From NCBI GenBank assembly GCA_017418975.1, contig JAFOMG010000011.1, positions 124,001 to 188,000 of the forward strand: a stretch of DNA of 64,000 nucleotides, given 5' to 3'. Of the stretch, positions 43,486 to 54,301 are shown piece after piece. Position 1 is the first letter of the stretch. Each line of letters starts with the position of its first letter. The notes under the pieces are model-generated. The model searched no databases. It was not told the origin of the DNA and saw only the letters and a program-made list of their open reading frames with translations. The translations under genes and the position numbers were made by a program. Source of the DNA: Sphingomonas sp. (GTDB lineage: Bacteria; Pseudomonadota; Alphaproteobacteria; Sphingomonadales; Sphingomonadaceae).

Positions 43486-44018
43486 AATGGGCGGCGATGC
43501 TGCGGGGCATCAACCTCGGCAAGCGCCAGCTCAAGTCGGCGGAGCTCAAGGCGGTGGTCGAGGATATGGGCTTCACCGAAGTCAGGACGATCCTCGCCTC
43601 GGGCAATGTCGTGTTCGAGGCCGGCGACGCGGCGCCCGAGGCGCTCGAGCGCGACCTCCACGCCGCGCTGGAGAAAGCCACCGGCCTCAAGTCCGAGGTG
43701 TTCGTGCGCAACCGCGCCGATCTCGAGAAGCTGGTCGAAGCCAATCCCTTTCCCGAGGAAGCCAGGGAGCGGCCGAGCTATCTGGTCGTCAGCTTCCACC
43801 ACGCGCCGCCGGACCGGGCGGCGATCGACCGGCTGGCCCAAGGCTATGACGGCCCCGAGCGCATGATGGTGGTCGGCCGCGAGCTGTTCACCGACTTCCC
43901 CGAGGGCCAGGGCCGTTCGAACCTGATCCCCGCCCTGCAAAAGGCCAGGCTCGCGCACGGCAATACCGGGCGCAACTGGAACACCGTGCTCAAGCTGCTC
44001 GCCGCGCTGGACGACTAG
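43482..44018 (+). CDS. DUF1697 family protein
   Basis: A 178-residue soluble protein of DUF1697: [65 protein letters not shown] and the C-terminal NTGRNWNTVLKLLAAL are typical. The fold is ferredoxin-like by family knowledge; the function is not known. It overlaps gpsA by ATGA and its stop overlaps the stop of the convergent DUF1674 gene by two bases (TAG at 44016-44018 against 44015-44017). Confidence 0.9.
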   Translation: MKWAAMLRGINLGKRQLKSAELKAVVEDMGFTEVRTILASGNVVFEAGDAAPEALERDLHAALEKATGLKSEVFVRNRADLEKLVEANPFPEEARERPSYLVVSFHHAPPDRAAIDRLAQGYDGPERMMVVGRELFTDFPEGQGRSNLIPALQKARLAHGNTGRNWNTVLKLLAALDD

Positions 44019-44173
44019 AAATCGACGGCGATGCCCTTCAGCTCCCAGTCGCCATAGCGGGTGGGATCCTGGCCGAGCGGGTCCTTCGTCTCCTTCGCCG
44101 GCGCGGGCTCGGGCACCGGCGGGCTCGGCGTCAGATACGCGGGCGGTTTCACATTTGCGGGGCGCTGGGCCAT
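44015..44173 (-). CDS. DUF1674 (SDHAF4-like) small protein
   Basis: A 52-residue protein that reads MAQRPANVKPPAY... and ends DPTRYGDWELKGIAVDF, the hallmark C-terminus of DUF1674, the bacterial relatives of succinate-dehydrogenase assembly factor 4. In eukaryotes SDHAF4 binds flavinylated SdhA; a similar role is inferred. The N-terminal part is Pro-rich and probably disordered. It is divergent from rsmB, whose start is 36 nt away. It is easily missed because of its length. Confidence 0.88.
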   Translation of the reverse strand: MAQRPANVKPPAYLTPSPPVPEPAPAKETKDPLGQDPTRYGDWELKGIAVDF

Positions 44174-44208
44174 AGGCGGCAGATCGTCCTTCCCATCGCC
44201 GAGGTCAA

Positions 44209-45516
44209 GTGAAGCCGCCGCGCCGCCATTCTCCCCGTCCTTCTCCCCGCCAGGCGCCCGATGCCCCCGGCGTCCCCACGCGCCGCGCCGCGCTCAGGCT
44301 GCTCGATGCCGTGCTCCGGCGCGGGCTGGCGCTGGAGCAGGCGCTCGACTCGGCCGCGCAGGGCCTTGCCCCCAATGATCGCGGCCTGGCCCATGCCATC
44401 GCGGCCGAAGTGCTGCGCCGGCTCCCCGATCTCGACGCGCTGATCGATTCGGCGACGAAGCAGCGCCTGCCCGACGACGCCAAGGCGCGCTTCGCGCTGC
44501 GCATCGCGCTCGTCCAGGCGCTCGCGCTCGGCACGCCGGGCCATGCCGCGATCGCCACCGTGCTGCCGCTCGTCGACGGCGGGCCGCGCAAGCTGGTGCA
44601 CGGCGTGTTCGGCGCGCTGGTCCGCCAGGGCGCGATGCTGCCCGAGCCGCCGACTCTGCCCGATGCGGTGGCGCTGCGCTGGCACGCCGCCTGGGGCGAC
44701 CAGATGATCGAGGATGCCGAGCGCGCCATCGCGGTTCCGCCGCCGCTCGATCTCACGCTGCGCGATCCCGCGATCGCGCCCGACCTGCCCGGCGCCAGCC
44801 TGATCCCGGGCCATCTCCGCCTCGACGAGAAAGGCGCGGTGGCGATGCTGCCGGGCTATGCCGAGGGCCAATGGTGGGTGCAGGATCTCGCGGCCTCGCT
44901 TCCCGCCCGGCTGATCGGCAAGGTCGAACCCGGGGGCAATGGCACTGCGCTCGATCTCTGCGCCGCGCCCGGGGGCAAGACGCTCCAGCTCGCCGCCGCC
45001 GGCTGGCGGGTGACCGCAGTCGACATCTCCGAAAGTCGTCTGGCGCGACTTCACGAGAATCTGGAGCGCACCGGCCTCGCCGCCGAGGTGATCGCCGCCG
45101 ATCTGCTCGGCTGGGCGCCGGCCGCGCCGGCCGACGCGGTGCTGCTCGATGCGCCGTGCAGCGCCACCGGCATCTTCCGCCGCCATCCCGACGTGCTCCA
45201 CCGCGTCCGGCCGAGCCTGATCCGGGAGATGGCCGAGCTGCAGGGCAGGCTGCTCGCGCGCGCGGCGGACTGGGTGCGGCCGGGCGGCACGCTCGTCTTC
45301 TCGACCTGTTCGCTCGAGCCCGAGGAAGGCGAGGCGCAGCTGGCGGCGTTCCTCGGGGCGCGTTCCGACTATGCGATCCTGCCGGTCCGGCCCGAGGAAG
45401 TCCCCGATGGCGTCATGCCGCGCGCGGACGGGAGTTTGCGCCTGCTCCCCGGAACGCTTGGCGATGCCGGCGGGTTGGACGGTTTCTTCATCGCGAGGCT
45501 CGTCCGCAACGGCTGA
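44209..45516 (+). CDS. rsmB: RsmB/NOP-family 16S rRNA m5C methyltransferase
   Basis: SAM-dependent cytosine-C5 methyltransferase, the RsmB group acting on C967 of 16S rRNA. The 435-residue protein has an N-terminal NusB-like helical domain (about 25-150) and the catalytic domain with LDLCAAPGGKTLQLAAAGWRVTAVD (SAM), LLDAPCSATG (release Cys) and TLVFSTCSLEPEEGE (catalytic Cys). The start is GTG at 44209, preceded by GAGGTCAA. It precedes rpe by 37 nt. RsmF-like alternatives lack the NusB domain, so RsmB is preferred. Confidence 0.93.
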   Translation: MKPPRRHSPRPSPRQAPDAPGVPTRRAALRLLDAVLRRGLALEQALDSAAQGLAPNDRGLAHAIAAEVLRRLPDLDALIDSATKQRLPDDAKARFALRIALVQALALGTPGHAAIATVLPLVDGGPRKLVHGVFGALVRQGAMLPEPPTLPDAVALRWHAAWGDQMIEDAERAIAVPPPLDLTLRDPAIAPDLPGASLIPGHLRLDEKGAVAMLPGYAEGQWWVQDLAASLPARLIGKVEPGGNGTALDLCAAPGGKTLQLAAAGWRVTAVDISESRLARLHENLERTGLAAEVIAADLLGWAPAAPADAVLLDAPCSATGIFRRHPDVLHRVRPSLIREMAELQGRLLARAADWVRPGGTLVFSTCSLEPEEGEAQLAAFLGARSDYAILPVRPEEVPDGVMPRADGSLRLLPGTLGDAGGLDGFFIARLVRNG

Positions 45517-45553
45517 GGTTGCGCGCGAATCGCGGGGTGCCTAAGGATTCGTC

Positions 45554-46210
45554 ATGGCCGTCCGCATCGCACCTTCGATCCTCTCCGCCGATTTCGCCAG
45601 GCTCGGCGAGGAAATCCGCGCCATCGACGCGGCGGGAGCCGACTGGATCCATGTCGACGTGATGGACGGGCATTTCGTGCCCAACATCACGATCGGGCCG
45701 GGCGTGATCAAGGCGCTGCGCCCGCACAGCGCCAAGCCGTTCGACGTGCATCTGATGATCGCCCCGGTCGATCCGCTGCTCCAGGCGTTCGCGGATGCCG
45801 GTGCCGACTGCATCTCGGTGCACCCGGAATCGGGCCCGCACCTCCACCGCACGCTCCAGACGATCAAGGGCCTGGGCAAGCGTGCCGGGGTGGTGCTCAA
45901 TCCCTCCACGCCGGTCGACGCCGTCGACTATGTCATGGACATGATCGACCTCATCCTGGTGATGAGCGTGAATCCGGGCTTTGGCGGGCAGAAGTTCATC
46001 GAGAGCCAGCTCGGCAAGATCGCCGAGCTGCGCAGGCGGATCGATGCCAGCGGCCGCGCGATCGACCTGGAAGTGGATGGCGGCATCGACCGCGAGACCG
46101 CGCCGCGCGCCATTGCCGCGGGCGCCGATGCGCTGGTCGCCGGCACCGCCACCTTCACCGGCGGGCCCAGCCACTATGCGGCGAACATCGCCGCGCTGCG
46201 AGGCGGGTGA
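45554..46210 (+). CDS. rpe: Ribulose-phosphate 3-epimerase
   Basis: Interconverts ribulose-5-phosphate and xylulose-5-phosphate in the pentose phosphate pathway. The 218-residue TIM barrel has [35 protein letters not shown] (metal His and Asp), [21 protein letters not shown] and the DVDGGI-like [12 protein letters not shown] with phosphate site GTATFTG. The start is the ATG at 45554. Its stop overlaps the heparinase-like gene (GTGA at 46207-46210), so the two are co-translated. Confidence 0.97.
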   Translation: MAVRIAPSILSADFARLGEEIRAIDAAGADWIHVDVMDGHFVPNITIGPGVIKALRPHSAKPFDVHLMIAPVDPLLQAFADAGADCISVHPESGPHLHRTLQTIKGLGKRAGVVLNPSTPVDAVDYVMDMIDLILVMSVNPGFGGQKFIESQLGKIAELRRRIDASGRAIDLEVDGGIDRETAPRAIAAGADALVAGTATFTGGPSHYAANIAALRGG

Positions 46211-47940
46211 GCGATGGCGGCATCGACTCCGGGGCCGACGGAGTCGAGCAGGGCAAGCGGCTCATCCGCACCGGCGGGGAACGCGGGCTCAGTCTCGCCG
46301 AGCGCATCTCCGAGCGCTTCCAGCGGCTCGCCTGGCGCACGCCGCTCCACAATATGCGCCTGAAGGGCCGGCATCCCCTGAAGCTGATCGCAGTCGGCGA
46401 GGACCCGTTCTTCGGCGATGTCGAGCGCGGCAATGCGCTGCTCGACGGCCATATATTGTTCCGCGGCGAGCAGCGCGCGATCGCCGGGCTCGACTTCGCC
46501 CGGCCCGACTGGTCGGCGGCGATGGGCGCGTATCTCCACGGCTTCAGCTGGCTGCGCGATCTCTCCAGCGTCACCACCCGCGTCACCGCGGCGCCGATCG
46601 CCGAGGCGCTGACGCAGCGCTGGCTCGCCGTGCATGGCGACAAGGTCTCCGATCCCGCCTGGCGCGCCGACCTGGTCGGCCGGCGCATCCTGGCCTGGAC
46701 GGCCCATGCGCCGCTGATCCTGTCGGCGAACGACCTGGTCTATCGCTCCTCGGTGCTCCATGCGCTCGCCAAGGGTGCGCGGCACCTCGATCGCGCCGCC
46801 GATCGCGTCCCGCTCGGCACGCCGCGCATCGCCGCCTGGTGCGGGGTGCTGGCCGCCGGGCTGATGATCCCGGGCGGCGATCCGCGCCGTTCCTTTGGCG
46901 AGACCGGGCTGCGCCGCGCGCTCGAACAGTCGATGTTCGACGATGGCGGCACCGTCGGCCGCTCGCCGGCCGGCCAGCTCGACGCGGTGCAGCTGCTTTC
47001 GGTCCTGGCCAATGCCTATGCGGCGCGCCGGCTCGAGCCGCCGGCCTTTATCGGCTCGGCGCAGGCGCGGATGGTCACCGCGCTGCTTGGCGTCTGCCAT
47101 GGCGACAAGGGGCTGGGCAGCTGGCAGGGCAGCGCGCCCGTGCCCGGCGCGCTGATCGAGCAGGCGGTGGAGGCGACCGGGGTGCGCACCCGCCCGCTCA
47201 AGCAGGCCCGCGAATGGGGCTATCAGCGCCTGGGTGCCGGCGGCACCGTGCTGATCGTCGACGCGGCGCCGCCGCCGCTCGCGCGGCTGGCCGCGGGCGG
47301 CTGCGCCTCGACGCTCGCCTTCGAGCTGTCGGACGGGCCGCACCGGATCGTCGTCAATTGCGGTGGCTCCAACATGGCCAATGCCGCGGTGCCCGCCGCG
47401 CTGAGCGAGGGCCTGCGCACCACCGCCGCGCATTCCACCCTGGTGCTGGCCGACAGCAATTCGACGGCGATCCACCCGGACGGGTCGCTCGGTCGCGGCG
47501 TGGTGGAAGTCGAGCTGGCCCGTACCGAGAGCGAGAATGGCAGCCGGATCGAGGCGAGCCATGACGGCTATGTCCGCCGCCTGGGCTTCGTCCATCGCCG
47601 GCTGATCGCGCTGGGCGGCGACGGGCGCGACGTGCGCGGCGAGGACATGCTGCTGCCCGCCGACAAGCGGAAGCGCAAGGCGAACACGCCGTTCGCGATT
47701 CGCTTCCACCTGGCGCCCCAGGTCGAGATATCGCCCACCGCGGACGGGCAGGCGGCGATCCTGCGCCTGCCGAGCGGGCATCTCTGGCAGTTCCGCTGCA
47801 AGGGCGGCCTGCTGGCGTTCGAGGATTCGCTCTGGATCGACGGCACCGGCAGGCCGGTGGCGACGAAGCAGCTGGTGATCACCGGCGAATCGCTCGCGGG
47901 TGGTGCAAACGTCAGCTGGCTGTTCCACCGCGCGAAGTGA
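46207..47940 (+). CDS. Heparinase II/III-family protein
   Basis: A 577-residue protein with an N-terminal (alpha/alpha)-type helical domain (about 20-330; [44 protein letters not shown]) and a C-terminal beta-sandwich (about 370-570; [25 protein letters not shown]), the layout of heparinase II/III-like lyases. It lacks a signal peptide, which is unusual for an extracellular lyase but common for this alphaproteobacterial branch placed near rpe, rsmB and purH. The substrate, perhaps a cell-envelope polysaccharide, is unknown. GTG start inside the rpe stop. Confidence 0.88.
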   Translation: MSDGGIDSGADGVEQGKRLIRTGGERGLSLAERISERFQRLAWRTPLHNMRLKGRHPLKLIAVGEDPFFGDVERGNALLDGHILFRGEQRAIAGLDFARPDWSAAMGAYLHGFSWLRDLSSVTTRVTAAPIAEALTQRWLAVHGDKVSDPAWRADLVGRRILAWTAHAPLILSANDLVYRSSVLHALAKGARHLDRAADRVPLGTPRIAAWCGVLAAGLMIPGGDPRRSFGETGLRRALEQSMFDDGGTVGRSPAGQLDAVQLLSVLANAYAARRLEPPAFIGSAQARMVTALLGVCHGDKGLGSWQGSAPVPGALIEQAVEATGVRTRPLKQAREWGYQRLGAGGTVLIVDAAPPPLARLAAGGCASTLAFELSDGPHRIVVNCGGSNMANAAVPAALSEGLRTTAAHSTLVLADSNSTAIHPDGSLGRGVVEVELARTESENGSRIEASHDGYVRRLGFVHRRLIALGGDGRDVRGEDMLLPADKRKRKANTPFAIRFHLAPQVEISPTADGQAAILRLPSGHLWQFRCKGGLLAFEDSLWIDGTGRPVATKQLVITGESLAGGANVSWLFHRAK

Positions 47941-47976
47941 TAAGGCCTCGCCCGCGGATTCGGGGGAGGAAGCGAG

Positions 47977-48183
47977 ATGGCGCAGGTCGAGGTATTCGAT
48001 GAGGAGGATGCGCGCGAGCCGTTGTTCGTCGGCGAGTTCGGCTTCCTGCCGCGCGCGGGCGAATGCCTGTCGATCGCAGTCGATGGTGCGTTCAGCTATT
48101 ACCGGGTGACCGAAGTGTGGTTTCGCCACGACGAGGAAGGCGAGGCATTCCAGCCTTGCCTGCGCGTCGAGCTCGAAGACTAG
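47977..48183 (+). CDS. Small conserved hypothetical protein
   Basis: A 68-residue acidic protein (MAQVEVFDEEDAREPLFVGE...) with no signal, membrane segment or recognised motif. A pattern of alternating strands (LSIAVDGAFSYYRVTEVWF) suggests a small beta structure. It lies 36 nt after the heparinase-like gene and 49 nt before purH on the same strand. AGGAAGCGAG precedes the ATG, a good ribosome binding site, which supports translation. I do not recognise the family. Confidence 0.65.
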   Translation: MAQVEVFDEEDAREPLFVGEFGFLPRAGECLSIAVDGAFSYYRVTEVWFRHDEEGEAFQPCLRVELED

Positions 48184-48232
48184 CCGTTAGGGGGTTGCGC
48201 CGGGCGCCCCGATCCGTAGAGGGGCTTGCCGC

Positions 48233-49804
48233 ATGGATCAGGTGAAAATCAGGCGCGCACTCCTCTCGGTCTCCGACAAGACCGGGATCGTCGAACTCGC
48301 ACGGGCGCTGGCGGCGCAGGGAGTCGAGCTCGTCTCGACCGGGGGCACCGCCACCGCGCTCCGCGATGCCGGGCTCGCGGTCCGCGACATCTCCGACCTC
48401 ACGGGCTTTCCCGAGATGATGGACGGGCGCGTGAAGACGCTCCATCCCAAGGTGCATGGCGGCCTGCTCGCGATTCGCGGCAACGAGGACCATGAGGCCT
48501 CGATGGCCGAGCACGCGATCGCGCCGATCGATCTCGTCGTGGTCAATCTCTATCCCTTCGCCGAGACGGTGGCGCGCGGCGCGAGCCGCGACACGATTAT
48601 CGAGAATATCGATATCGGCGGCCCGTCGATGGTGCGCTCGGCGGCGAAGAATCACGAAAGCGTCGCGATCCTCACCGATCCCGCCGACTATGCGCTGGTG
48701 ACGGACGGCTCAACCACGCTGGCCCAGCGCCGCAAGTTCGCCGCCAAGGCCTATGCCGCCACCGCCGCCTATGACGCGATGATCGCCAGCTGGTTCGGCC
48801 TGGTCGATCAGGGCGAGGAATTCCCCGACACGATGCACCTTGCCCTCAAGCGCGGCCAGCAGCTGCGCTACGGCGAGAATCCGCACCAGAAGGCCGCCTT
48901 CTACATCCATGGCGGCCCGCATGTGCAGGGGATCGGCCAGGCGCGCCAGGTCCAGGGCAAGGAGCTGAGCTACAACAATTATAACGACGCCGATGCGGCG
49001 CTCGAGCTGGTCAGCGAGTTTCGCGACGGCCCGCCGAGCGTGGTGATCGTCAAGCATGCCAATCCCTGCGGCGTGGCCAGCGCGGCGACGCTCGCGGACG
49101 CCTATGCCGCGGCCTTTGCCTGCGACACCGTTTCGGCGTTCGGCGGCATCATCGCGGTCAATCGCCCGCTCGACCGCGCCACCGCCGAGCAGATCACCTC
49201 GATCTTCACCGAAGTGGTGGTCGCCCCCGGTGCCGATGCGGAAGCGCTGGCGCTGTTCGAGGCGAAGAAGAATCTCCGCCTGTTGCTGACGGAAGGCCTG
49301 CCCGATCCGGCGCGCGGCGGCCTGACCGCCAAGTCCTTCGCGGGCGGCTGGCTCGTCCAGAGCCGCGACAACGGCATCACCGCGCGCGAGGAGCTGAAGG
49401 TGGTGACCCGGCGCGCGCCGACCGAGCAGGAGCTGGCCGACTGCCTGTTCGCCTGGAAAGTGGCCAAGCACGTCAAGTCGAACGCGATCGTCTATGCCAG
49501 GGACGGCAGCACCGTCGGCATCGGCGCGGGCCAGATGAACCGCCTGGAGAGCGCGCGCATCGCCGCCTGGAAGGCGAAGGACGCCGCCGACAAGGCCGGC
49601 TGGGCGCAGCCGCGCACCATCGGCTCGGCGGTCGCCTCCGACGCCTTCTTCCCCTTTGCCGACGGCCTGCTCGCCGCGGTGGAGGCCGGGGCGACGGCGG
49701 TGATCCAGCCCGGCGGCTCGATCCGCGACGACGAGGTGATCGCGGCGGCCGACGCGGCCGGCCTGGCGATGGTCTTCACCGGCATGCGGCATTTCCGGCA
49801 CTGA
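48233..49804 (+). CDS. purH: Bifunctional AICAR formyltransferase/IMP cyclohydrolase
   Basis: Carries out the last two steps of IMP synthesis. Residues about 1-195 form the cyclohydrolase ([48 protein letters not shown]), and the rest the formyltransferase ([25 protein letters not shown] with the catalytic Lys-His pair, [22 protein letters not shown]). The length (523) is standard. The start is the ATG at 48233. It converges on the flippase gene across a short hairpin. Confidence 0.98.
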   Translation: MDQVKIRRALLSVSDKTGIVELARALAAQGVELVSTGGTATALRDAGLAVRDISDLTGFPEMMDGRVKTLHPKVHGGLLAIRGNEDHEASMAEHAIAPIDLVVVNLYPFAETVARGASRDTIIENIDIGGPSMVRSAAKNHESVAILTDPADYALVTDGSTTLAQRRKFAAKAYAATAAYDAMIASWFGLVDQGEEFPDTMHLALKRGQQLRYGENPHQKAAFYIHGGPHVQGIGQARQVQGKELSYNNYNDADAALELVSEFRDGPPSVVIVKHANPCGVASAATLADAYAAAFACDTVSAFGGIIAVNRPLDRATAEQITSIFTEVVVAPGADAEALALFEAKKNLRLLLTEGLPDPARGGLTAKSFAGGWLVQSRDNGITAREELKVVTRRAPTEQELADCLFAWKVAKHVKSNAIVYARDGSTVGIGAGQMNRLESARIAAWKAKDAADKAGWAQPRTIGSAVASDAFFPFADGLLAAVEAGATAVIQPGGSIRDDEVIAAADAAGLAMVFTGMRHFRH

Positions 49805-49811
49805 GCAATTC

Positions 49812-49833
49812 CCCCTCCCCGGCAAGGGAGGGG
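49812..49833. terminator. Candidate bidirectional terminator hairpin
   Basis: CCCCTCCC (49812-49819) pairs with GGGAGGGG (49826-49833) around a 6-nt loop, between the convergent purH and flippase stops. There is no T-run on either strand, so it may only stabilise ends. Confidence 0.45.
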
Positions 49834-49835
49834 TG

Positions 49836-51365
49836 CTAGAGCGGCCCTTCCGTCGGCAGCGTCGCTTCGCTGGCCGCCGGCATCTTGCGGAACAGCGCCC
49901 GGTCCTCCGGGCCGAAGCCGAACTTGATGATCACGAACAGATAGGTGACCAGGATCGCCGGCATGCCGATGCTGAGCTCGGCCCATTCATATTGCTTGGG
50001 CAGGGACGTGAACGCGCCGCCGACCAGGCCGGCGATCGCGATCGCGGCGAAGAAGCTCGGGCGGATCGAGACGACCGACGCGCCGGTGAGGCGATAGAGC
50101 AGGGCGGCCTTCACCGCCGAGCCGATCGTCAGCGACACGGCGAGCGCCAATGCCGGCCCGGCGGCCTGGACCGGCTCGGGCCAGCCCTCCGCCCGCGCGA
50201 CGAAGACGAACACGAAGCTCAGCACGATCTGCAGCAGCAGCACGCATACCGATATCGCCAGGTTCTTGTGCCGGGCGATATAGACCAGGCCGGTCTCGCA
50301 GACCGCCCCGGTCGAGGCGAGCACTTCCGCGACGAGCAGGATGCACAACGCGCCGGCGCCGATCACGAACTCCTTGCCGATCAGTCCCATCACGCCCTCG
50401 GCCGGGAGCGAGAACATCACCGCCAGCGCCGCCTGGGCGCTGGTCACCCAGAAGCCGACCTGGCGCACCTGCTTGGCGACCGCCACCCGGTCGTCCTCGG
50501 CCAGCGCCTTGGTGACGACCGGCCCCAGGATCGGATCGAAGCTCGATTTCAGCCGCTGCGGCACCGACGCCACCTGCTGCGCCATATAATAGATCCCCAC
50601 CACCGCCGGGCTGAACAGCAGCGCGAGGATGAAGCGATCGACGTTGCGCGTCGCCCATTCGATCGCGTCGGCGCCGGCGAGCGGCGCATTGGCGCGCGCG
50701 AGCCACCAGATCGAGCTGGGGCGCGGCCGCCAGCCATGCGGCAGGCCATATTCCTTGACGAAGGGCACGATCGAGGCCGCGAGCGCCGCGACCATCGACA
50801 GCGCATAGGCGAAGATCAGCCCGTCGCGCGCCGAGACATAGGAAAAGGCCCAGGCGGCGATGCTGATCGTCCAGGGCTCGATGATCGCCCGCGCGGTCAC
50901 CGCCGCGCCGATATTGTGGCGATAGGCGCAGGCTGACAGCGCGACGTCGGAAAGCGCCGGGCACAGCACCACCAGCGCGACCAGCGGCTCGAGCCCGGTC
51001 ACCTGGCTGTTGGGGAACATCGCCTGGGGGAAGACGACCAGCACGCCGCTGGCGATCAGCGACGCGATCAGCGCCACCACCATCGCGTCCCACACGACAT
51101 GGGTATGCGGCCGATCGGTGCCGGCCAGCGCCTGGGCGAGCCCGCGCTTGAGGCCCAGCGTGGCGAGCAGCGCCGCGACTTCGATCACCAGCACCGCGAT
51201 CGCATAGCGGCCGACAATGTCCGGGCCATAGGCGCGGCCGGCGATGAACAGGAACGGCAGCCGCGCGGCGAGGCGCAGGACGAAGCCGAGAATGTTGGTT
51301 CGCCCGCCCTTGGCGAGCGCGTCGATGTCCTCGCCCCCCGACGGCGCGGTCACGGCCTGGCTCAA
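49836..51365 (-). CDS. Polysaccharide flippase-like (MATE/Wzx-type) membrane protein
   Basis: A 509-residue protein with about 12-14 membrane segments and the oligosaccharide flippase pattern ([25 protein letters not shown]..., [36 protein letters not shown]). It likely flips a lipid-linked sugar across the inner membrane; the substrate is unknown because no polysaccharide locus surrounds it. The start is TTG at 51363-51365, overlapping the polA stop as TTGA, so it depends on polA translation. The alternative ATG codons lie well inside the first membrane domain. Confidence 0.82.
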   Translation of the reverse strand: MSQAVTAPSGGEDIDALAKGGRTNILGFVLRLAARLPFLFIAGRAYGPDIVGRYAIAVLVIEVAALLATLGLKRGLAQALAGTDRPHTHVVWDAMVVALIASLIASGVLVVFPQAMFPNSQVTGLEPLVALVVLCPALSDVALSACAYRHNIGAAVTARAIIEPWTISIAAWAFSYVSARDGLIFAYALSMVAALAASIVPFVKEYGLPHGWRPRPSSIWWLARANAPLAGADAIEWATRNVDRFILALLFSPAVVGIYYMAQQVASVPQRLKSSFDPILGPVVTKALAEDDRVAVAKQVRQVGFWVTSAQAALAVMFSLPAEGVMGLIGKEFVIGAGALCILLVAEVLASTGAVCETGLVYIARHKNLAISVCVLLLQIVLSFVFVFVARAEGWPEPVQAAGPALALAVSLTIGSAVKAALLYRLTGASVVSIRPSFFAAIAIAGLVGGAFTSLPKQYEWAELSIGMPAILVTYLFVIIKFGFGPEDRALFRKMPAASEATLPTEGPL

Positions 51366-54118
51366 TGCGCCGCGCCCCAGCTCGGACCCACGCCGATCTC
51401 GACGCCCAGCGGCACGCTGAGCCTGACCGCCGGCTCGGCGGCGGTCGCCATCACCCGCTGGATGACCGGCCGCGCCGCTTCCACATCGCCCTCGGGCAGC
51501 TCGAACACGAGTTCGTCATGCACCTGGAGGAGCATCCGGACGTTCGGCAGGCCGGCTTCGAGCAGTGCCGGGCCCATCCGCGCCATCGCCCGCTTGATGA
51601 TGTCGGCGCTGGTGCCCTGGATCGGCGCGTTGATCGCCGCCCGCTCGCTGCCGGCCCGCTCGTTCGGATTGGGCGATTTGAGCCGCGGGAAATGCGTTTT
51701 CCGGCCGAACAGGGTGGTGGTGTAGCCGTGCTCCTTGGCCAGGTTCAGCGTATCGGCGATATAGCGGTTGATGCCGGGGAAGCGCTCGAAATAGCGGTTG
51801 ATCATCGCCTGCGCCTCGTCGGGCGTCACGTCGAGGCGGCCGGCCAGGCCCCAGCGCGAGATGCCGTAGAGGATCGCGAAGTTGATCGTCTTGGCGCGGC
51901 CGCGCGTATCGCGGTTCACTTCGCCGAACAGCTCCATCGCGGTGCGGTTGTGGATGTCCTCGCCCTGCTCGAACGCTTCGCGCAGGGCGGGCACGTCGGC
52001 GATATGCGCCGCCAGGCGCAGCTCGATCTGCGAATAATCGGCCGAGAGGATCACATTGCCCGGTTCCGCCACGAACGCGTCCCGGATCTGCCGGCCGGTC
52101 TCGGTGCGGATCGGGATGTTCTGGAGGTTGGGGTCGGTGGAGGAGAGCCGCCCGGTCTGCGCGCCGGTCAGGCTGTAGCTGGTGTGGACGCGCCCGGTCG
52201 CCGGGTTGATCTGCGCCTGGAGCGCGTCGGTATAGGTGGATTTGAGCTTGGTCAGCTGGCGCCAGTCGAGCACCTTCAGCACCATCTCGCGGCCCGGGGA
52301 ATCCTTGTCGGCCGCGATGCGCTCCAGTTCGTTCACATCGGTGGAATAGACGCCGGACTTGCCCTTGCGCCCGCCCTTGATCCCCATCTTGTCGAACAGC
52401 ACGTCGCCCAGCTGCTTGGGGCTGCCGATGGTGAACTTGAAGCCGGCCAGCCCGTGGATCTCCTCCTCCAGCGCGGCGATCTGGTGCGAGAAGTCGGTCG
52501 AGAGCCGGTGGAGCACCTGCGCATCCACCTTGATGCCCGCGCGCTCCATGTCGGCGATCACCTTGACGAGCGGCCGGTCGACCATCTCGTAGACTCGGGT
52601 CGAGCCCTCATAGGCGAGCCGCGGCTTGAAGCGGCGCCACAGCCGCAGCGTCACGTCCGCGTCCTCGGCGGCGTAGCGGGTCGCGGCCTTGAGATCGACC
52701 TGGCCGAAGCCGAGCTGGTTCTTGCCCGTGCCGACCACGTCCTTATAGGCGATGCAGCTGTGCGAGAGATGGGTGGCGGCCAGCTCGTCCATGCCGTGGC
52801 CGTGCAGCCCGGCGTCGAGATCGAAGCTCATCACGATCGTGTCGTCATAAGGGGCGACTTCGATGCCGCAGCCGCCGAGCACGATCAGGTCGTATTTCAG
52901 GTTGTGGCCGATCTTGAGGACGGCGGGATCCTCGAGCAGCGGCTTCAGCTTGGCGATCGCCACCGCGCGATCGATCTGCACCGGCTTCTCGGCGAACATG
53001 TCGGTGCCGCCATGGCCGATGGGCACGTAACAGGCCTTGTTCGGCGCCAGTGCCATCGAGACGCCGACCAGCTCGGCGCGGGTGGCGTCCACCCCGGTGG
53101 TCTCGGTGTCGACCGCCAGCCAGCCCTGATGCCGGGCCTCGGCGATCCACCGGTCGAGCGTGGCTTCGTCCACCACGGTCTCATAGCCGTCGTGATCGCA
53201 GGGCGGGTCTTCTGCCAGCCCAGGCGTCTCGTGCGTCTCTACCGGCGCATCCGCCACCGCCGAGAGCCGGTTGAGCAGGGTGCGGAAGCCGTGATGCTCC
53301 AGGAATGCGCGCAGCGGCGCATCGGGAATGCCCTGCAGCGCGAAGGCCTCGAGCGGCTCGGGCAGCGGCACGTCGCTGGCCAGCTCGACCAGCTGGCGCG
53401 ACAGCCGTGCCATATCGGCATGCTCGATCAGATTGTCGCGCAGCTTGCCGGCCTTCATCGCCGGCGCGGCGGCGAGCACCGCCTCGACATCGCCATGCTC
53501 GAGGATCAGCTTGGCCGCGGTCTTGGGGCCCACCCCCGGCACGCCGGGGACGTTGTCGACGCTGTCGCCCATCAGCGCCAGCACCTCGCCCAGCTTGTCG
53601 GGCCCGACCCCGAACTTCTCGATCGTGTTCTCCGGCCCCAGCCGCCGGTTGTTCATGGTGTCGAGCATGTCGACGGACGGATCCGTCATCAGCTGCATCA
53701 GGTCCTTGTCGGAGCTGACGATGGTCACGCTCCAGCCCTGGGCCAGCGCCGCCTTGGTATAGCTCGCGATCAGGTCGTCGGCTTCCCAGCCCGCTTCCTC
53801 GATGCAGGGCAGCGAAAAGGCGCGTGTCGCGTCGCGGATCATCGGGAACTGGGGCACCAGATCCTCGGGCGCGGGCGGGCGGTGCGCCTTGTACTGGTCG
53901 TACAGCTCGTTGCGGAACGTGTGCTCGCTCTTGTCGAGCACCACCGCCATATGGGTGGGGCCGTCGGCCTTGTTCAGCTCGTCGACCAGCTTCCAGAGCA
54001 TGGTCGTGTAGCCATAGACGGCGCCCACCGGCTCGCCATGCTTGTTGGTGAGCGGTGGCAGCCGATGATAGGCGCGGAAGATATAGCCGGAGCCGTCGAC
54101 GAGATAGAGATGGGGCAT
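51362..54118 (-). CDS. polA: DNA polymerase I
   Basis: Gap-filling and primer-removing polymerase. The 918-residue protein holds all three domains: 5'-3' exonuclease (about 1-290; YLVDGSGYIFRAYHRLPPLT, GDSVDNVPGVPGVGPKTA), 3'-5' proofreading exonuclease (about 320-510; AVDTETTGVDATRAELVG, active-site residues present), and polymerase (about 530-918; ILSADYSQIELRLAAHI motif A, RAKTINFAILYG motif B, LLQVHDELVFELP motif C). The start is the ATG at 54116-54118. It overlaps the flippase gene (TTGA). Confidence 0.98.
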   Translation of the reverse strand: MPHLYLVDGSGYIFRAYHRLPPLTNKHGEPVGAVYGYTTMLWKLVDELNKADGPTHMAVVLDKSEHTFRNELYDQYKAHRPPAPEDLVPQFPMIRDATRAFSLPCIEEAGWEADDLIASYTKAALAQGWSVTIVSSDKDLMQLMTDPSVDMLDTMNNRRLGPENTIEKFGVGPDKLGEVLALMGDSVDNVPGVPGVGPKTAAKLILEHGDVEAVLAAAPAMKAGKLRDNLIEHADMARLSRQLVELASDVPLPEPLEAFALQGIPDAPLRAFLEHHGFRTLLNRLSAVADAPVETHETPGLAEDPPCDHDGYETVVDEATLDRWIAEARHQGWLAVDTETTGVDATRAELVGVSMALAPNKACYVPIGHGGTDMFAEKPVQIDRAVAIAKLKPLLEDPAVLKIGHNLKYDLIVLGGCGIEVAPYDDTIVMSFDLDAGLHGHGMDELAATHLSHSCIAYKDVVGTGKNQLGFGQVDLKAATRYAAEDADVTLRLWRRFKPRLAYEGSTRVYEMVDRPLVKVIADMERAGIKVDAQVLHRLSTDFSHQIAALEEEIHGLAGFKFTIGSPKQLGDVLFDKMGIKGGRKGKSGVYSTDVNELERIAADKDSPGREMVLKVLDWRQLTKLKSTYTDALQAQINPATGRVHTSYSLTGAQTGRLSSTDPNLQNIPIRTETGRQIRDAFVAEPGNVILSADYSQIELRLAAHIADVPALREAFEQGEDIHNRTAMELFGEVNRDTRGRAKTINFAILYGISRWGLAGRLDVTPDEAQAMINRYFERFPGINRYIADTLNLAKEHGYTTTLFGRKTHFPRLKSPNPNERAGSERAAINAPIQGTSADIIKRAMARMGPALLEAGLPNVRMLLQVHDELVFELPEGDVEAARPVIQRVMATAAEPAVRLSVPLGVEIGVGPSWGAAH

Positions 54119-54301
54119 CGCCGCGCCGGGATAGCCGAGCCCGTGCGCCGAACAAAGCCCGCTTTGCTCCAGTTTGCGTCGGGGACGCCGATTCCCGGCA
54201 CGGGCAGCGCTCCGGCGCGCATTTCGCCGGCGTCATCGGCCATGGCGGGATGCGGTCGCCGCGGTCATGCGCGCGGCGTGTTCCGCCGCGTTGCCCGCGC
54301 G

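Noticed and set aside
54119..54301. Possible small gene between polA and the beta-lactamase-like gene
   Set aside because: Open frames here overlap polA, lack a ribosome site and show no conserved features.
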